Below, piece by piece: positions 21,684 through 30,312 of a stretch of 64,000 bases of DNA. The position numbers and the translations under genes are program-made. The notes beneath the pieces were generated by a model. That model was not told the origin of the DNA and did no database searches. It saw only the letters and a list, made by a program, of their open reading frames with translations. Source of the stretch: an uncultured SAR86 cluster bacterium (lineage in GTDB: Bacteria > Pseudomonadota > Gammaproteobacteria > Magnimaribacterales > D2472); contig CACKPV010000001.1 of assembly GCA_902602185.1 (NCBI GenBank), positions 110,785 through 174,784 on the forward strand, read 5' to 3'. Position 1 is the first letter of the stretch. Each line of letters begins with the position of its first letter.

Positions 21684-22456
21684 TAGTATATGTATGGCAA
21701 TATAGCCTTTCTATCAGGAGGATATTCATCAAAATTTTGAAGATACCATTTATGATTAGCCACACTTCGTGGGAACAGGTTGGCTATGGTCCAGGCAAGG
21801 AAAACTGCACCTGATGGACTCCATGTCATGACAGTCCACCCCAACCACTCTAAGATCTCCCCAAAGTAGTTTGGTGATGAAATCTTTTCGTATAAGAAAC
21901 CTCTGGGAATATGATATCCACTTCCTGAGGTTTTGCGTAAATTTATTAAAAGATAGTCTGACTTGATATTAATATAAAAACCTATAACAAAGATGATGAT
22001 CCCAAAGATGAATTGTGCACTTAACAGCCATGCTGCATCATATTCCTGCAATAACAATAGCCATGCTGCTTGAAAAAGAACATTAAAAATATTGAAGATA
22101 AAAGCAAGACCTGCTACGAGAACAGGCATTGTCTTACCTTGCATATCGGCTTGAAAGGGCCATATTAGTGTTCTGTGTGTGTAATGCAGCAACCATATAC
22201 ATAAAAAGATAATTGTCGTTGTCGAAGTTTGCTCTTTAAAAATAAAAAATAGGTATGCTATAAAAAAAACAGATGGTGCTTCCATAACGATCCAACCTGT
22301 TCGAGCACTCATTGATGGCCCCCAATTGCTAGAAACATGTCTCCCATAAGGAGCAGTTACAAAAAATAGATAACAAAATGTTACAACGGCAATGAGGGAC
22401 CAAATCCATATAAACATATAAAAGTTTGAAGCAAAAAAATTAAGAACTGCTGTCAT
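21683..22456 (-). CDS. Steroid 5-alpha-reductase C-terminal family membrane protein
   Basis: 257 residues with six or seven membrane segments. The C-terminal half has the 5-alpha-reductase family signature: SGYHIPRGFLYEKISSPNYF, then EILEWLGWTVMTWS, and NHKWYLQNFDEYPPDRKAILP at the end. Bacterial members are NADPH-linked membrane reductases of largely unknown substrate. It lies between yidD (4-base overlap) and the EEP gene in the thrS run. Confidence 0.85.
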   Translation of the reverse strand: MTAVLNFFASNFYMFIWIWSLIAVVTFCYLFFVTAPYGRHVSSNWGPSMSARTGWIVMEAPSVFFIAYLFFIFKEQTSTTTIIFLCIWLLHYTHRTLIWPFQADMQGKTMPVLVAGLAFIFNIFNVLFQAAWLLLLQEYDAAWLLSAQFIFGIIIFVIGFYINIKSDYLLINLRKTSGSGYHIPRGFLYEKISSPNYFGEILEWLGWTVMTWSPSGAVFLAWTIANLFPRSVANHKWYLQNFDEYPPDRKAILPYIY

Positions 22457-22671
22457 AATTCTTTTGGGACAGGATCATTGCCCTGTCCTCCTCCAGGTCT
22501 ACATCTCCAAATTCTTTTAAAACCTAGAATAGATCCATTCCAAAACCCGAACCTTTCAATTGCAATCATCGTATAATTTGAGCATGTCGGGTGATAGCGA
22601 CAATTCTGACCAATATATGGAGATAAAAAGATTTGGTATAACCTAATTAGTTTTATTGCTATAAACTTCAT
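22453..22671 (-). CDS. yidD: Membrane protein insertion efficiency factor YidD
   Basis: 72 residues with the YidD pattern LIRLYQIFLSPYIGQNCRYH, PTCSNYTMIAIERFG and RIWRCRPGGGQGNDPVP. It helps YidC insert membrane proteins. In most gammaproteobacteria the gene sits in the rpmH-rnpA-yidD-yidC cluster. Here it follows thrS directly (one-base overlap) and none of the usual neighbours is present. Confidence 0.96.
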   Translation of the reverse strand: MKFIAIKLIRLYQIFLSPYIGQNCRYHPTCSNYTMIAIERFGFWNGSILGFKRIWRCRPGGGQGNDPVPKEL

Positions 22672-24608
22672 TAATCGTGATGTGGAGCTTTAACTTCTTC
22701 TGAGATAAATTTCATAAAATTTTTCAATGACATTTCTTGTGTTTCCGAATTTCCAAGTCGTCTGATGTTTACCGATTGATCTTCAATCTCTTTTTTTCCT
22801 AAAACTATGACCATGGGATTTTTTTGTGCCATATGATCTCTAACTTTGTAACTAATTTTTTCATTTCGTTGATCCAATCTATAACGAATATTGAGCTGAT
22901 CAAGATTGGATGCGATTTCTTTAGCGTACTCATTTGCATCATCTGTCACGGTAGCTATCACTACTTGAATGGGTGCCAACCAAATTGGAAGATTCCCTTT
23001 ATAGTTTTCTATTAAAATTCCAATAAATCTTTCAAATGATCCTAAAATTGCTCTATGCAACATCACAGGATAATGTTTATCTCCATCCTCCCCAATATAT
23101 TGAGCATCCAACCTCTCAGGAAGATTAAAGTCAGCTTGCAAAGTTCCGCATTGCCAACTCCTACCCAATGCATCAGTTAAAACAAAATCAAGCTTCGGAC
23201 CATAGAAAGCTCCATCTCCTTCATCTATGTCGTAAGCATAACCTAATTTTTCTATTGCACTTTGTAAAGAATTTTCAGCTTGATCCCAAATCTCATCACT
23301 TCCAACTCTAATCTCAGGACGGGTCGATAACTTAATTTTAAAATCATTAAAACCAAGATCGTTGTATATTTTTGATAACAGTTTAATAAATAAATCAGTC
23401 TCACCTTCAATTTGAGCTTCTGTACAAAAAATATGTCCATCATCCTGGGTGAAGCCGCGAACACGCATCAATCCATGCATAGTCCCAGATGCCTCATAAC
23501 GATGGCATGATCCAAATTCGGCATATCGCATCGGAAGCTCTCTATAGGATCGAACTCCTTGATTGAAAACCTGAACATGACATGGGCAGTTCATTGGCTT
23601 TAATGCATTTGTTCTTTTCTCATTAGCATGTTCTTCATCTATCTCTGTTATGAACATGTTTTCTCGGTATTTATCCCAATGTCCAGATTTTTCCCAAAGT
23701 TTCCTATCAACAACAAGGGGTGTCCGAATTTCATGATATCCAGATTCTTGTTGTCGAAAGCGAATGTATTCCTCAAGTTTAGTGTAAATTGTCCAACCAC
23801 GTGGATGCCAAAATACCATCCCAGGTGCCTCATCTTGAAAATGAAATAAATTCATATCTTTACCAATCTTTCGATGATCGCGTTGTTCTGCTTCCTCTAA
23901 ATTTGCAAGGTATTCATCCTGCTCCTTTTGATTTCGCCAGGCTGTTCCGTAAATACGAGTCAACATTTCATTTTTTGCATCCCCTCGCCAATAAGCACCA
24001 GAAACTTTAGTTAACTTAAAAGCCCCAATGAAACCTAAGTTAGGTAAATGTGGTCCTTTGCAAAGGTCTATGAAATTTGAATCATCATTCGTATAAATTT
24101 GAAAGTCATCATCTTGGTCTGCATCCTTGATGATCTGTTGCTTGTAAGTTTCATCTAAATTGGCAAAAAGTTTGCTTACTTCTGACTTCGAATGCAGTGT
24201 TTTCTTTACTAATGATCCTTTAGCAACAATATCTAACATTTTATTTTGAATAGCTTGCAAGTCCTCTGATGAAATTGGATCCTCAAATAAAACGTCATAG
24301 TAGAAGCCATTTTCAATGGTTGGGCCAATAGCGAGTTTTGCAGATGGATATAAGTTTTTCACAGCAGCAGCTAAAACCTGTGCAGCAACCGTATGTCGCA
24401 TAATTTCAAGACCATCTTCTGAATCAATTGTGATAATAGAAACCTCTGCCTTGTCAGGCAATGGGTCTAATAAATCCTTCTGCGAACCATTTATCCATGC
24501 AGCAACTGCACTCTTGGCAAGATTTTTTCCAATATCATTTGCAAGATCAAATGCATTAGCACCATCTGGGAGTTGTCTTGAAGAACCATCTGGTAATTTA
24601 ATTTCCAT
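22671..24608 (-). CDS. thrS: Threonyl-tRNA synthetase
   Basis: 645 residues. An N-terminal TGS domain (EIKLPDGSSRQLPDGA) and an editing domain (TDDSNFIDLCKGPHLPNLG) precede the class II core with PMNCPCHVQVF (zinc Cys), RVRGFTQDDGHIFC and a C-terminal anticodon-binding domain. Length is standard. In most bacteria thrS is followed by infC-rpmI-rplT; here it is followed by yidD instead, so the usual translation cluster is split. Confidence 0.97.
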   Translation of the reverse strand: MEIKLPDGSSRQLPDGANAFDLANDIGKNLAKSAVAAWINGSQKDLLDPLPDKAEVSIITIDSEDGLEIMRHTVAAQVLAAAVKNLYPSAKLAIGPTIENGFYYDVLFEDPISSEDLQAIQNKMLDIVAKGSLVKKTLHSKSEVSKLFANLDETYKQQIIKDADQDDDFQIYTNDDSNFIDLCKGPHLPNLGFIGAFKLTKVSGAYWRGDAKNEMLTRIYGTAWRNQKEQDEYLANLEEAEQRDHRKIGKDMNLFHFQDEAPGMVFWHPRGWTIYTKLEEYIRFRQQESGYHEIRTPLVVDRKLWEKSGHWDKYRENMFITEIDEEHANEKRTNALKPMNCPCHVQVFNQGVRSYRELPMRYAEFGSCHRYEASGTMHGLMRVRGFTQDDGHIFCTEAQIEGETDLFIKLLSKIYNDLGFNDFKIKLSTRPEIRVGSDEIWDQAENSLQSAIEKLGYAYDIDEGDGAFYGPKLDFVLTDALGRSWQCGTLQADFNLPERLDAQYIGEDGDKHYPVMLHRAILGSFERFIGILIENYKGNLPIWLAPIQVVIATVTDDANEYAKEIASNLDQLNIRYRLDQRNEKISYKVRDHMAQKNPMVIVLGKKEIEDQSVNIRRLGNSETQEMSLKNFMKFISEEVKAPHHD

Positions 24609-24638
24609 AACCTATTATATTTTAATTTTACAATTTAA

Positions 24639-25595
24639 TTAATCTTGGATTTTTCCAGTTTGATCAAACTTTGAGAAAAAACTCCATATAGTTGAAGCTG
24701 CTGAAATATCATCATCAACCCCAGGCCATTCATGCCCAAAGTCTTCTAGCAAATATAATTCAACATTAACAGCATTTTGACAATCTGAATATATTTCGTG
24801 ATATCCACCACCATAGCCATCATTGTTATTATCTTGAATTGAAAATGTCTCAGGAATAGGATCACAATTATTGTATTGTGTCCAAAATTCAATTGATTCA
24901 GGTATTGAACGAAACCCGTAAGCACCATCGAATGGAATTACTGCATCATTGGCACCATGAATTTGCATAACTGCAGTTGGATGATCTGGAGAACATCCAT
25001 TGTAGGTATAATCTGACATTGAACCAGTAACAGAGGCTATCGCAGCTATTTCATGGCCTAAATAGCATGCGAGATGGTAGCTCATAAAACCTCCATTTGA
25101 CATACCATTTGCATAAATACGGTCATGATTAAAATCATAAGTATCTTTTAACCAATCAATAATATATTGAATAAATCCCAAATCATTAACACTGCTTCCA
25201 GATGTAAACGCACCAATATTCCAGTGAGTACCACCCTTGGTTGGATGAACAGTACCTTGAGGAAAGATAGCTAAAAAATTATTATTATCTGCCAGAGACC
25301 TATATCCAGTATATTGCATATTCCATGAAGCATAACTGCCATATCCATGCAAAGAAAAAAGAACAGATGCTTCATCGTTAAGGATTGTAGGGACATAAAT
25401 GAAAAATTCTCTTTGCAATCCGTCATAAATAAAATCACAATTAAATGTATTTGAACCTGAAATAGAGCAACTTGGTTGAGTATTTTGTGCAGGAGTTTGA
25501 ATTATAGGATCAACCTCTTTGGGAGTAGAAGAGCCCCCTCCACAACTTCCTAAAAGAAAGACAGAAATTATAGCTAAAGACTTTAAATAGTTCAT
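24639..25595 (-). CDS. PHB depolymerase/feruloyl-esterase-like lipoprotein (LpqC type)
   Basis: About 318 residues from the ATG at 25595, which puts a lipobox (LLGSC) right after a short hydrophobic signal; starts at 25616 or 25622 are possible. The alpha/beta hydrolase core has FSLHGYGSYASW, FPQGTVHPTKGGTHWNIG, the nucleophile elbow YANGMSNGGFMSYHLAC, HGANDAVIPFDG and a late His in LEDFGHEWPG. Such enzymes hydrolyse polyester or aromatic acid esters. A glycine/serine-rich stretch after the lipid Cys is probably a linker. It precedes thrS by 30 bases. Confidence 0.85.
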   Translation of the reverse strand: MNYLKSLAIISVFLLGSCGGGSSTPKEVDPIIQTPAQNTQPSCSISGSNTFNCDFIYDGLQREFFIYVPTILNDEASVLFSLHGYGSYASWNMQYTGYRSLADNNNFLAIFPQGTVHPTKGGTHWNIGAFTSGSSVNDLGFIQYIIDWLKDTYDFNHDRIYANGMSNGGFMSYHLACYLGHEIAAIASVTGSMSDYTYNGCSPDHPTAVMQIHGANDAVIPFDGAYGFRSIPESIEFWTQYNNCDPIPETFSIQDNNNDGYGGGYHEIYSDCQNAVNVELYLLEDFGHEWPGVDDDISAASTIWSFFSKFDQTGKIQD

Positions 25596-25676
25596 ACAAT
25601 TACCAAGGATAAACATATTCATGTTTGAAATCCATATCCGAGATTGATAACCTAGAAATCTAATACGGAGAAAAAA

Positions 25677-26045
25677 ATGGAAATTTATGTTATTTATGCG
25701 CTTATTCTTGCCATTCTTCAGATGTGGTTGATACCAATGACCATAGATATCAAAAACTTAAAATGGATGATGGGTAGTAGAGATGAAGCACGGAATAGCT
25801 CTCAATTGCATCAAAGAGCAGTGCGGGCAGGTGCTAATTTACAAGAAAGCTTGCCAGCATTCCTTGCATTAGTGCTTGCGGCAATGATTCTAGAGATTAA
25901 TGTTGATGCAGCTGCATGCTGGTGGCTCGTATTTCGAACATTACATGGATTACTATATCTTGCAGGTACAAACTACTTAAGAACTTTAGCTTATTTTGGC
26001 TCGATAGGCTCACTTGTAGCAATGGTTATTGCCATAATGCCATAA
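25677..26045 (+). CDS. MAPEG family membrane protein
   Basis: 122 residues with four membrane segments. The pattern RDEARNSSQLHQRAVRAGANLQES followed by PAFLALVLAA and WWLVFRTLHGLLYLAG.NYLRTLAYF is that of the MAPEG family (membrane proteins linked to glutathione and eicosanoid metabolism). The bacterial role is not known. It is divergent from the esterase gene and followed by a strong bidirectional terminator. Confidence 0.9.
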   Translation: MEIYVIYALILAILQMWLIPMTIDIKNLKWMMGSRDEARNSSQLHQRAVRAGANLQESLPAFLALVLAAMILEINVDAAACWWLVFRTLHGLLYLAGTNYLRTLAYFGSIGSLVAMVIAIMP

Positions 26046-26075
26046 AAAAAGCCATGTATAACAACATGGCTTTTT
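26044..26075. terminator. Bidirectional intrinsic terminator
   Basis: A 7-bp perfect stem GCCATGT/ACATGGC (26051-26057 and 26064-26070) with a 6-base loop, flanked by seven As on the left and five Ts on the right. It can stop both the MAPEG transcript and the convergent secreted-protein transcript. It is the only convergent junction in the window with an obvious intrinsic terminator. Confidence 0.85.
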
Positions 26076-26090
26076 CCAAAAAATATACTG

Positions 26091-26843
26091 TTATTGAGCT
26101 AATGGATCTGTTAAGTATGTACCTATGTATCTAACGGCATCGTCAGAGCATTCCATAGTAGCTTCAACCTCTTCTCCAAATTGACCCCACCAATCATTTT
26201 CTCTTGCAAGTTGCCAATTAACAGCTTCATTTGCAAATGAACCTGGTGAGTCAACTAAAACAAAATCATATGGGGCTTCGTTGGTACTGCCATGAGTTCT
26301 AAAAAAAAGACGTCCACCACCTTTAGCTCCATCAGCTTTTGTTGTCTCAGCAATTTTATCCATAAGTTTAATGGCATCCATGCTTTCCTTACCATCGTTT
26401 AGTTTGCAGTAAGAGTAATCAACAGGCCATGCATCGCCATCCGGGGCCGAATTAGCATAAATATACTGATAACCGCGAATGCCATCACATTTTGAAACTT
26501 TATCAAACTTAGCTTGTAAAGCACTGCCATTATCAATCCAATTTTGGGTGCCGTTAGCCATATCAGCAATACTAGGCCAATGTCCCGACCAAATATAATC
26601 AAAATCACGGTCTTGATCATATGTCTCCACTAACAAAACCGCATCATAATCACCGACATCACGATACTTATCTAAAAATCGGTTAAATTCGGCAGCTACT
26701 CTCTTAAGATCATCCATGTCTTGTCCTTCGTTAAAATTGCAGAAGTAATATTCTGCAGCAACCCATGTTCCATTGACGTGATCGTCAGCAAAAGTAAGTT
26801 CAGTGAAGGAAAAAACACACAATAAAGTTAATAGTTTTTTCAT
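26091..26843 (-). CDS. Secreted two-module protein of unknown function
   Basis: 250 residues with a cleavable signal peptide (about 1-19). The mature part is an internal duplication: each half starts with YxFC or YSYC followed by a N(E/D)G.(D/E)..D pattern and a helix, and closes with a Cys before Asp or Ser (KCD and ECS). Cys35-Cys119 and Cys146-Cys232 are likely disulfides. The fold looks like a dimeric alpha/beta barrel repeated twice, which is inference. It is a distant paralogue of the lipoprotein at 35411-36277. The gene has its own promoter (26873-26900) and a GGAG ribosome site. Confidence 0.75.
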   Translation of the reverse strand: MKKLLTLLCVFSFTELTFADDHVNGTWVAAEYYFCNFNEGQDMDDLKRVAAEFNRFLDKYRDVGDYDAVLLVETYDQDRDFDYIWSGHWPSIADMANGTQNWIDNGSALQAKFDKVSKCDGIRGYQYIYANSAPDGDAWPVDYSYCKLNDGKESMDAIKLMDKIAETTKADGAKGGGRLFFRTHGSTNEAPYDFVLVDSPGSFANEAVNWQLARENDWWGQFGEEVEATMECSDDAVRYIGTYLTDPLAQ

Positions 26844-26861
26844 AGTAATTCTCCAAAAAAT

Positions 26862-26879
26862 ATAGAACTTAAATTCTAT
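26862..26879. repeat. Inverted repeat over the promoter -10
   Basis: ATAGAA (26862-26867) and TTCTAT (26874-26879) form a 6-bp inverted repeat with a 6-base spacer, overlapping the -10 of the secreted-protein gene. It could be an operator half-site pair or a 5' leader hairpin. No regulator is identified. Confidence 0.3.
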
Positions 26880-26900
26880 TTAATTGATATTAGAGGTCAA
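26873..26900 (-). promoter_or_regulatory. Sigma-70-type promoter of the secreted two-module gene
   Basis: On the minus strand TTGACC (26900-26895) and TAGAAT (26878-26873) are separated by 16 bases, five of six matches to each consensus hexamer. This lies about 30 bases upstream of the ATG and ahead of a GGAG ribosome site. It is among the best promoter matches noticed here. Confidence 0.6.
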
Positions 26901-26918
26901 GGGTTTTTAAAACTTAAT

Positions 26919-28304
26919 TTATGAATTTTCAACTTTCCAGGTAGTTCCCTCAGATGTATCTTCTAAGATAATACCTGCTTGTTTTAATTCTGCTCTAATT
27001 ATATCTGCTGCTTCAAAGTCTTTTTGAGCTTTAAAAATGTTTCTCTGCTTAATTAAATTTTCGATCCTATTTTTCTCAGAAAGAGAAATTTTAGATTCTT
27101 TTTGAAACCATGAGTCAGGATTGTCATGAAATAAACCTAGCACTTCTCCTGCAAAAATAAGTACTGATTTAATTTCTTCTAAAGAAAACTTAGCTGTGGT
27201 CTTCAGAACTTTATTTAAAAAGGTTATAGATTCCGGAATATTAAGATCATTACATAAGATAGTAGACAACTCGTGTTTAAGCTTGCTTTCTTCAAGCACC
27301 TCAATTTCAGAATTATTTTTTAAAAAATTATAGCCTTTATCTAAAAAGTTTTTTGATTGATAAAGAAGATGTTCATTCCAATCCAAAGATTTGCGATAGT
27401 GAGTTGATAGAAGAGCAAGTCTGATAACTTCTCCGTGATAATTTCCAAGAATATCATTAATCAAAATTATATTATTTAAAGATTTTGACATTTTTTCGCC
27501 ATCTACAGTAACAAAACCATTATGAATCCAATACCTAGCATAATCTTCTGGATTTTCAGAATTATTATTTGCACAAGTCTGTGCAATCTCATTTTCATGG
27601 TGAGGAAAAATTAAATCTTGGCCTCCACCATGAATGTCGAATGGTATTTGCAAATTAACCTCTGACATCACGCAGCATTCTGTATGCCATCCAGGTCTCC
27701 CAAATCCCCAAGGTGAGTTCCAACCTGGTTGATTTTCGTTTGATGGTTTCCACAAAACAAAGTCCTGTTGATTTTTTTTAATATTTGAAACTTGAACTCT
27801 GCTGCCTGCAAGTTGTTGATCAAATGCTCTATTTGAAAGCTTTCCATATGCAGCATGTTCAGGAACATGGAAAAAAACATGTCCATCTTTTTCATATGCT
27901 TTGCCACCTTCTATAAGTTGTTGAATAAAATCAACCATTTCTTTCACATACTCAGTTGCTTTAGGCTGAACATCTGGAGGTAGTACATTGAGTTTAGACA
28001 TGTCCTCATTGTAAATTTTAGTATATTTTTGAGTAAGTTCATCTATAGAAACATCCAACTCCTTGGCAGCTTCGATAATCTTGTCATCTATATCGGTGAT
28101 ATTTGAAACATAAGTTACATTTGTATACTTTGCCCTGAATAATCTGACAAAAGAATCAAAAACAATTGCCATTCTGGCATTGCCAATGTGAGCAAAGTTA
28201 TAGACTGTTGGTCCGCAAGCATAAATGCGGATATTGTTAATGTCTATAGGTTCAAATGTTTTCTTTTGATTTGATAAAGAATCATATAAAAGAATGTCGT
28301 TCAT
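26919..28304 (-). CDS. cysS: Cysteinyl-tRNA synthetase
   Basis: 461 residues of a class I aminoacyl-tRNA synthetase. The HIGH motif is in CGPTVYNFAHIGNARM, zinc ligands include the Cys and His of HTECCVMSEVNL and PHHENEIAQ, and KMSKS is in GEKMSKSLNNIILI. A C-terminal DALR region follows. In E. coli cysS neighbours ppiB-lpxH; here it is the end of a folE-maf-cysS run and ppiB-lpxH is 29 kb away. Confidence 0.97.
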   Translation of the reverse strand: MNDILLYDSLSNQKKTFEPIDINNIRIYACGPTVYNFAHIGNARMAIVFDSFVRLFRAKYTNVTYVSNITDIDDKIIEAAKELDVSIDELTQKYTKIYNEDMSKLNVLPPDVQPKATEYVKEMVDFIQQLIEGGKAYEKDGHVFFHVPEHAAYGKLSNRAFDQQLAGSRVQVSNIKKNQQDFVLWKPSNENQPGWNSPWGFGRPGWHTECCVMSEVNLQIPFDIHGGGQDLIFPHHENEIAQTCANNNSENPEDYARYWIHNGFVTVDGEKMSKSLNNIILINDILGNYHGEVIRLALLSTHYRKSLDWNEHLLYQSKNFLDKGYNFLKNNSEIEVLEESKLKHELSTILCNDLNIPESITFLNKVLKTTAKFSLEEIKSVLIFAGEVLGLFHDNPDSWFQKESKISLSEKNRIENLIKQRNIFKAQKDFEAADIIRAELKQAGIILEDTSEGTTWKVENS

Positions 28305-28312
28305 GATTATTA

Positions 28313-28924
28313 CTATAACTCAATGATGCTGAGTTCATTTAACTTTTCAATTAGATGTTCCATTGCTAGTCCCATTACTGTACTCTCAAGCCCATTAATA
28401 CTTGAAAAAAGGTTTCTACCATTCGATTCCAGGTGATAACATCCACAAGCACTATAGGGTTTGTCTAAGTCTAAGTAGTCCTCAATTTCTTGAAGAGATA
28501 GTTCTTTCATTACAAGTTCAGTTACATCAAAATTTGACCAAATTTCTTTTCCAGCAAAACAAATGGATATTCCATTATTTTGTAAATGTTTATTTCCTGA
28601 TAATGCCTGAAGATGATTGACAGCATCTTTATGGTCAATAGGTTTATCAAAAATCTTATCGTCTAAAGTGCACATATTATCTGAACCTATAACATATGCT
28701 TTTGGATTTTCTTTGCTGACTTTTAATGCTTTTTCAGAAGCTAATCGTGTTACTTGTTTACTGATTGGTTTTCCAAAAAGCTCTTTCTTGAGGAGATTCT
28801 CATTCACATTTGACGTTACTACTTGAAACTCGATACCAGCTTGCGTGAGTAACTCACTTCGAATTCTTGATCCACTGGCAAGAATTATCTTACTCGTTGT
28901 TTTTGAAACTTTGAAAAATGTCAA
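28313..28924 (-). CDS. Maf family nucleotide pyrophosphatase
   Basis: 203 residues. The N-terminal IILASGSRIRSELLTQAGIEF, the middle KALKVSKENPKAYVIGSDNMC and LDDKIFDKP are the Maf pattern of house-cleaning nucleotide pyrophosphatases that hydrolyse modified or canonical NTPs. The usual SPRR loop reads SRIR, a YceF-like or variant form. It sits between folE and cysS with gaps of 8-9 bases. Confidence 0.85.
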   Translation of the reverse strand: MTFFKVSKTTSKIILASGSRIRSELLTQAGIEFQVVTSNVNENLLKKELFGKPISKQVTRLASEKALKVSKENPKAYVIGSDNMCTLDDKIFDKPIDHKDAVNHLQALSGNKHLQNNGISICFAGKEIWSNFDVTELVMKELSLQEIEDYLDLDKPYSACGCYHLESNGRNLFSSINGLESTVMGLAMEHLIEKLNELSIIEL

Positions 28925-28933
28925 TAGTGAAAC

Positions 28934-29521
28934 TTATGAACTGGTTGTAATTAAGTTCATAAACTCAGCTCTTGTGTCTGGGTTTTGTCTAAAGGTCCCA
29001 AGCATTGTGGATGTAATTGTGGAACTTTCTGGCTTATGAACACCTCTAGTAGTCATGCATTGATGTTTAGCATTTACCACTACTGCAACACCTTTGGGCT
29101 CCAGAACTTCATTAATCACATTGGCAATCTGTGCTGTCATGACTTCTTGAGTTTGAAGTCTTTTCCCAAAAATATCAACGACTCTTGCCAGTTTACTGAT
29201 GCCCACAATTCTCTTGTTGGGCAAGTAACCAACATGAGCCTTTCCTAAAATAGGAACCATATGATGCTCGCAGTGAGACTCCACACGAATATCTTTGACA
29301 ATAACCATCTCATCATAACCTTCAACCTCTTCAAAAACCTTTGAAAGAACTTCTTTTGGATCTTTATCGTAACCAGCAAAAAATTGCTCATAAGCTCTGA
29401 CAACCCTCTTAGGGGTTTCAATTAAGCCTTCTCTATCTGGATTATCTCCAGTCCAAGCAAGCATGGTTCTTACCGCAGCTTCTGCCTCTGCTCTCGATGG
29501 TTTCTTATTATTTTCAGACAT
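28934..29521 (-). CDS. folE: GTP cyclohydrolase I
   Basis: 195 residues; the first enzyme of tetrahydrofolate synthesis from GTP. The zinc and active-site pattern [23 protein letters not shown], then [20 protein letters not shown] and [13 protein letters not shown] are intact. The start codon lies inside a perfect 34-bp tandem duplication, giving a second copy of the ribosome-binding and start region just upstream. From the upstream ATG a 13-codon leader runs out of frame and ends across the real start. Confidence 0.96.
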   Translation of the reverse strand: MSENNKKPSRAEAEAAVRTMLAWTGDNPDREGLIETPKRVVRAYEQFFAGYDKDPKEVLSKVFEEVEGYDEMVIVKDIRVESHCEHHMVPILGKAHVGYLPNKRIVGISKLARVVDIFGKRLQTQEVMTAQIANVINEVLEPKGVAVVVNAKHQCMTTRGVHKPESSTITSTMLGTFRQNPDTRAEFMNLITTSS

Positions 29522-29578
29522 GATTTTTATTTAGGTGTGTATCTTTTTCAGACATGATTTTTATTTAGGTGTGTATCT
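29511..29578. repeat. Perfect 34-bp tandem duplication at the folE start
   Basis: Copy one is 29511-29544 and copy two 29545-29578, identical in all 34 bases. Each contains the sequence around the folE start (minus strand ATGTCTGAAAA) and the bases upstream of it. Because 34 is not a multiple of three, the upstream ATG at 29555 opens a separate reading frame. Confidence 0.9.
29514..29555 (-). CDS. Possible 13-residue leader ORF overlapping the folE start
   Basis: From the ATG in the upstream repeat copy the frame reads [13 protein letters not shown] and stops at a TGA that overlaps the folE ATG by 8 bases. The arrangement would allow terminating ribosomes to reinitiate at folE. It may be merely the by-product of a duplication; no conservation data are available. 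Confidence 0.3.
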   Translation of the reverse strand: MSEKDTHLNKNHV

Positions 29579-29613
29579 TATAAATAAATTGGAGTAATTA
29601 AAAGGTTTTCAAG

Positions 29614-30312
29614 CTATGAACTTTTATTTAGTTGAAGAGAATATTGCTGCTCTTGTTTTAATGCAGCATCAACATCGATGGATTCTTCCTCATTCATTAT
29701 TTTTTTCAATGTTGTAATTGATCTGGGGTTGAGTGAATTAATTTTACTAATAATTTTTTCTGCATGCTCTTGCATTGCAACTTGATTTTTAAAGATTTTG
29801 CTAATACCTCCAAAATGAAAGATTTTTTCAACTGAAATTTTTTTTCCGGTTAAAACCATTTCTCTAACAACTGATGCTGGTAATAATCTCTGCAAATGAG
29901 CATTGCCTATTAAAATATCTAGATGAATGCCCGGCATCTGAAAAAAACACCCCTCTTTTGCCAAGACAATGTCAGATGCTGATGCGATGAAAAGACCAGC
30001 TCCAATTACGTAACCATGACATAGAGTAATTACTGGAACGTCACTCTGCCTAATTGCCCGAGCAGTCTTCCAAAGCAAGTCATGAATAACTTCGGCTTTA
30101 ACACCCTCTGGGAGATCTTCTTTTAAATCAGCACCTGCACAAAATCCTTTTCCTTCGGACTTAATAATGATCGATCTGACATTACGATCATTAGAACATT
30201 GGTCAATATCTGAAAATAACTTTTCTAAATCTTTTGAAGACAAAGCATTTACTGGTGGTGACTTGATTGTTATAACAGTTGTTTTATCTTGAGTTTGAGT
30301 TGAAATACTCAT
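29614..30312 (-). CDS. Enoyl-CoA hydratase/isomerase family protein
   Basis: 232 residues of the crotonase fold. The oxyanion loops are visible as SEGKGFCAGADLKED and CHGYVIGAGLFIASASDIVLA, then FQMPGIHLDI. Glutamates typical of enoyl-CoA hydratase are not obvious in the second loop, so the reaction is open. The ATG directly follows the TAA of the large membrane protein, so the two are probably made from one message. Confidence 0.82.
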   Translation of the reverse strand: MSISTQTQDKTTVITIKSPPVNALSSKDLEKLFSDIDQCSNDRNVRSIIIKSEGKGFCAGADLKEDLPEGVKAEVIHDLLWKTARAIRQSDVPVITLCHGYVIGAGLFIASASDIVLAKEGCFFQMPGIHLDILIGNAHLQRLLPASVVREMVLTGKKISVEKIFHFGGISKIFKNQVAMQEHAEKIISKINSLNPRSITTLKKIMNEEESIDVDAALKQEQQYSLQLNKSS

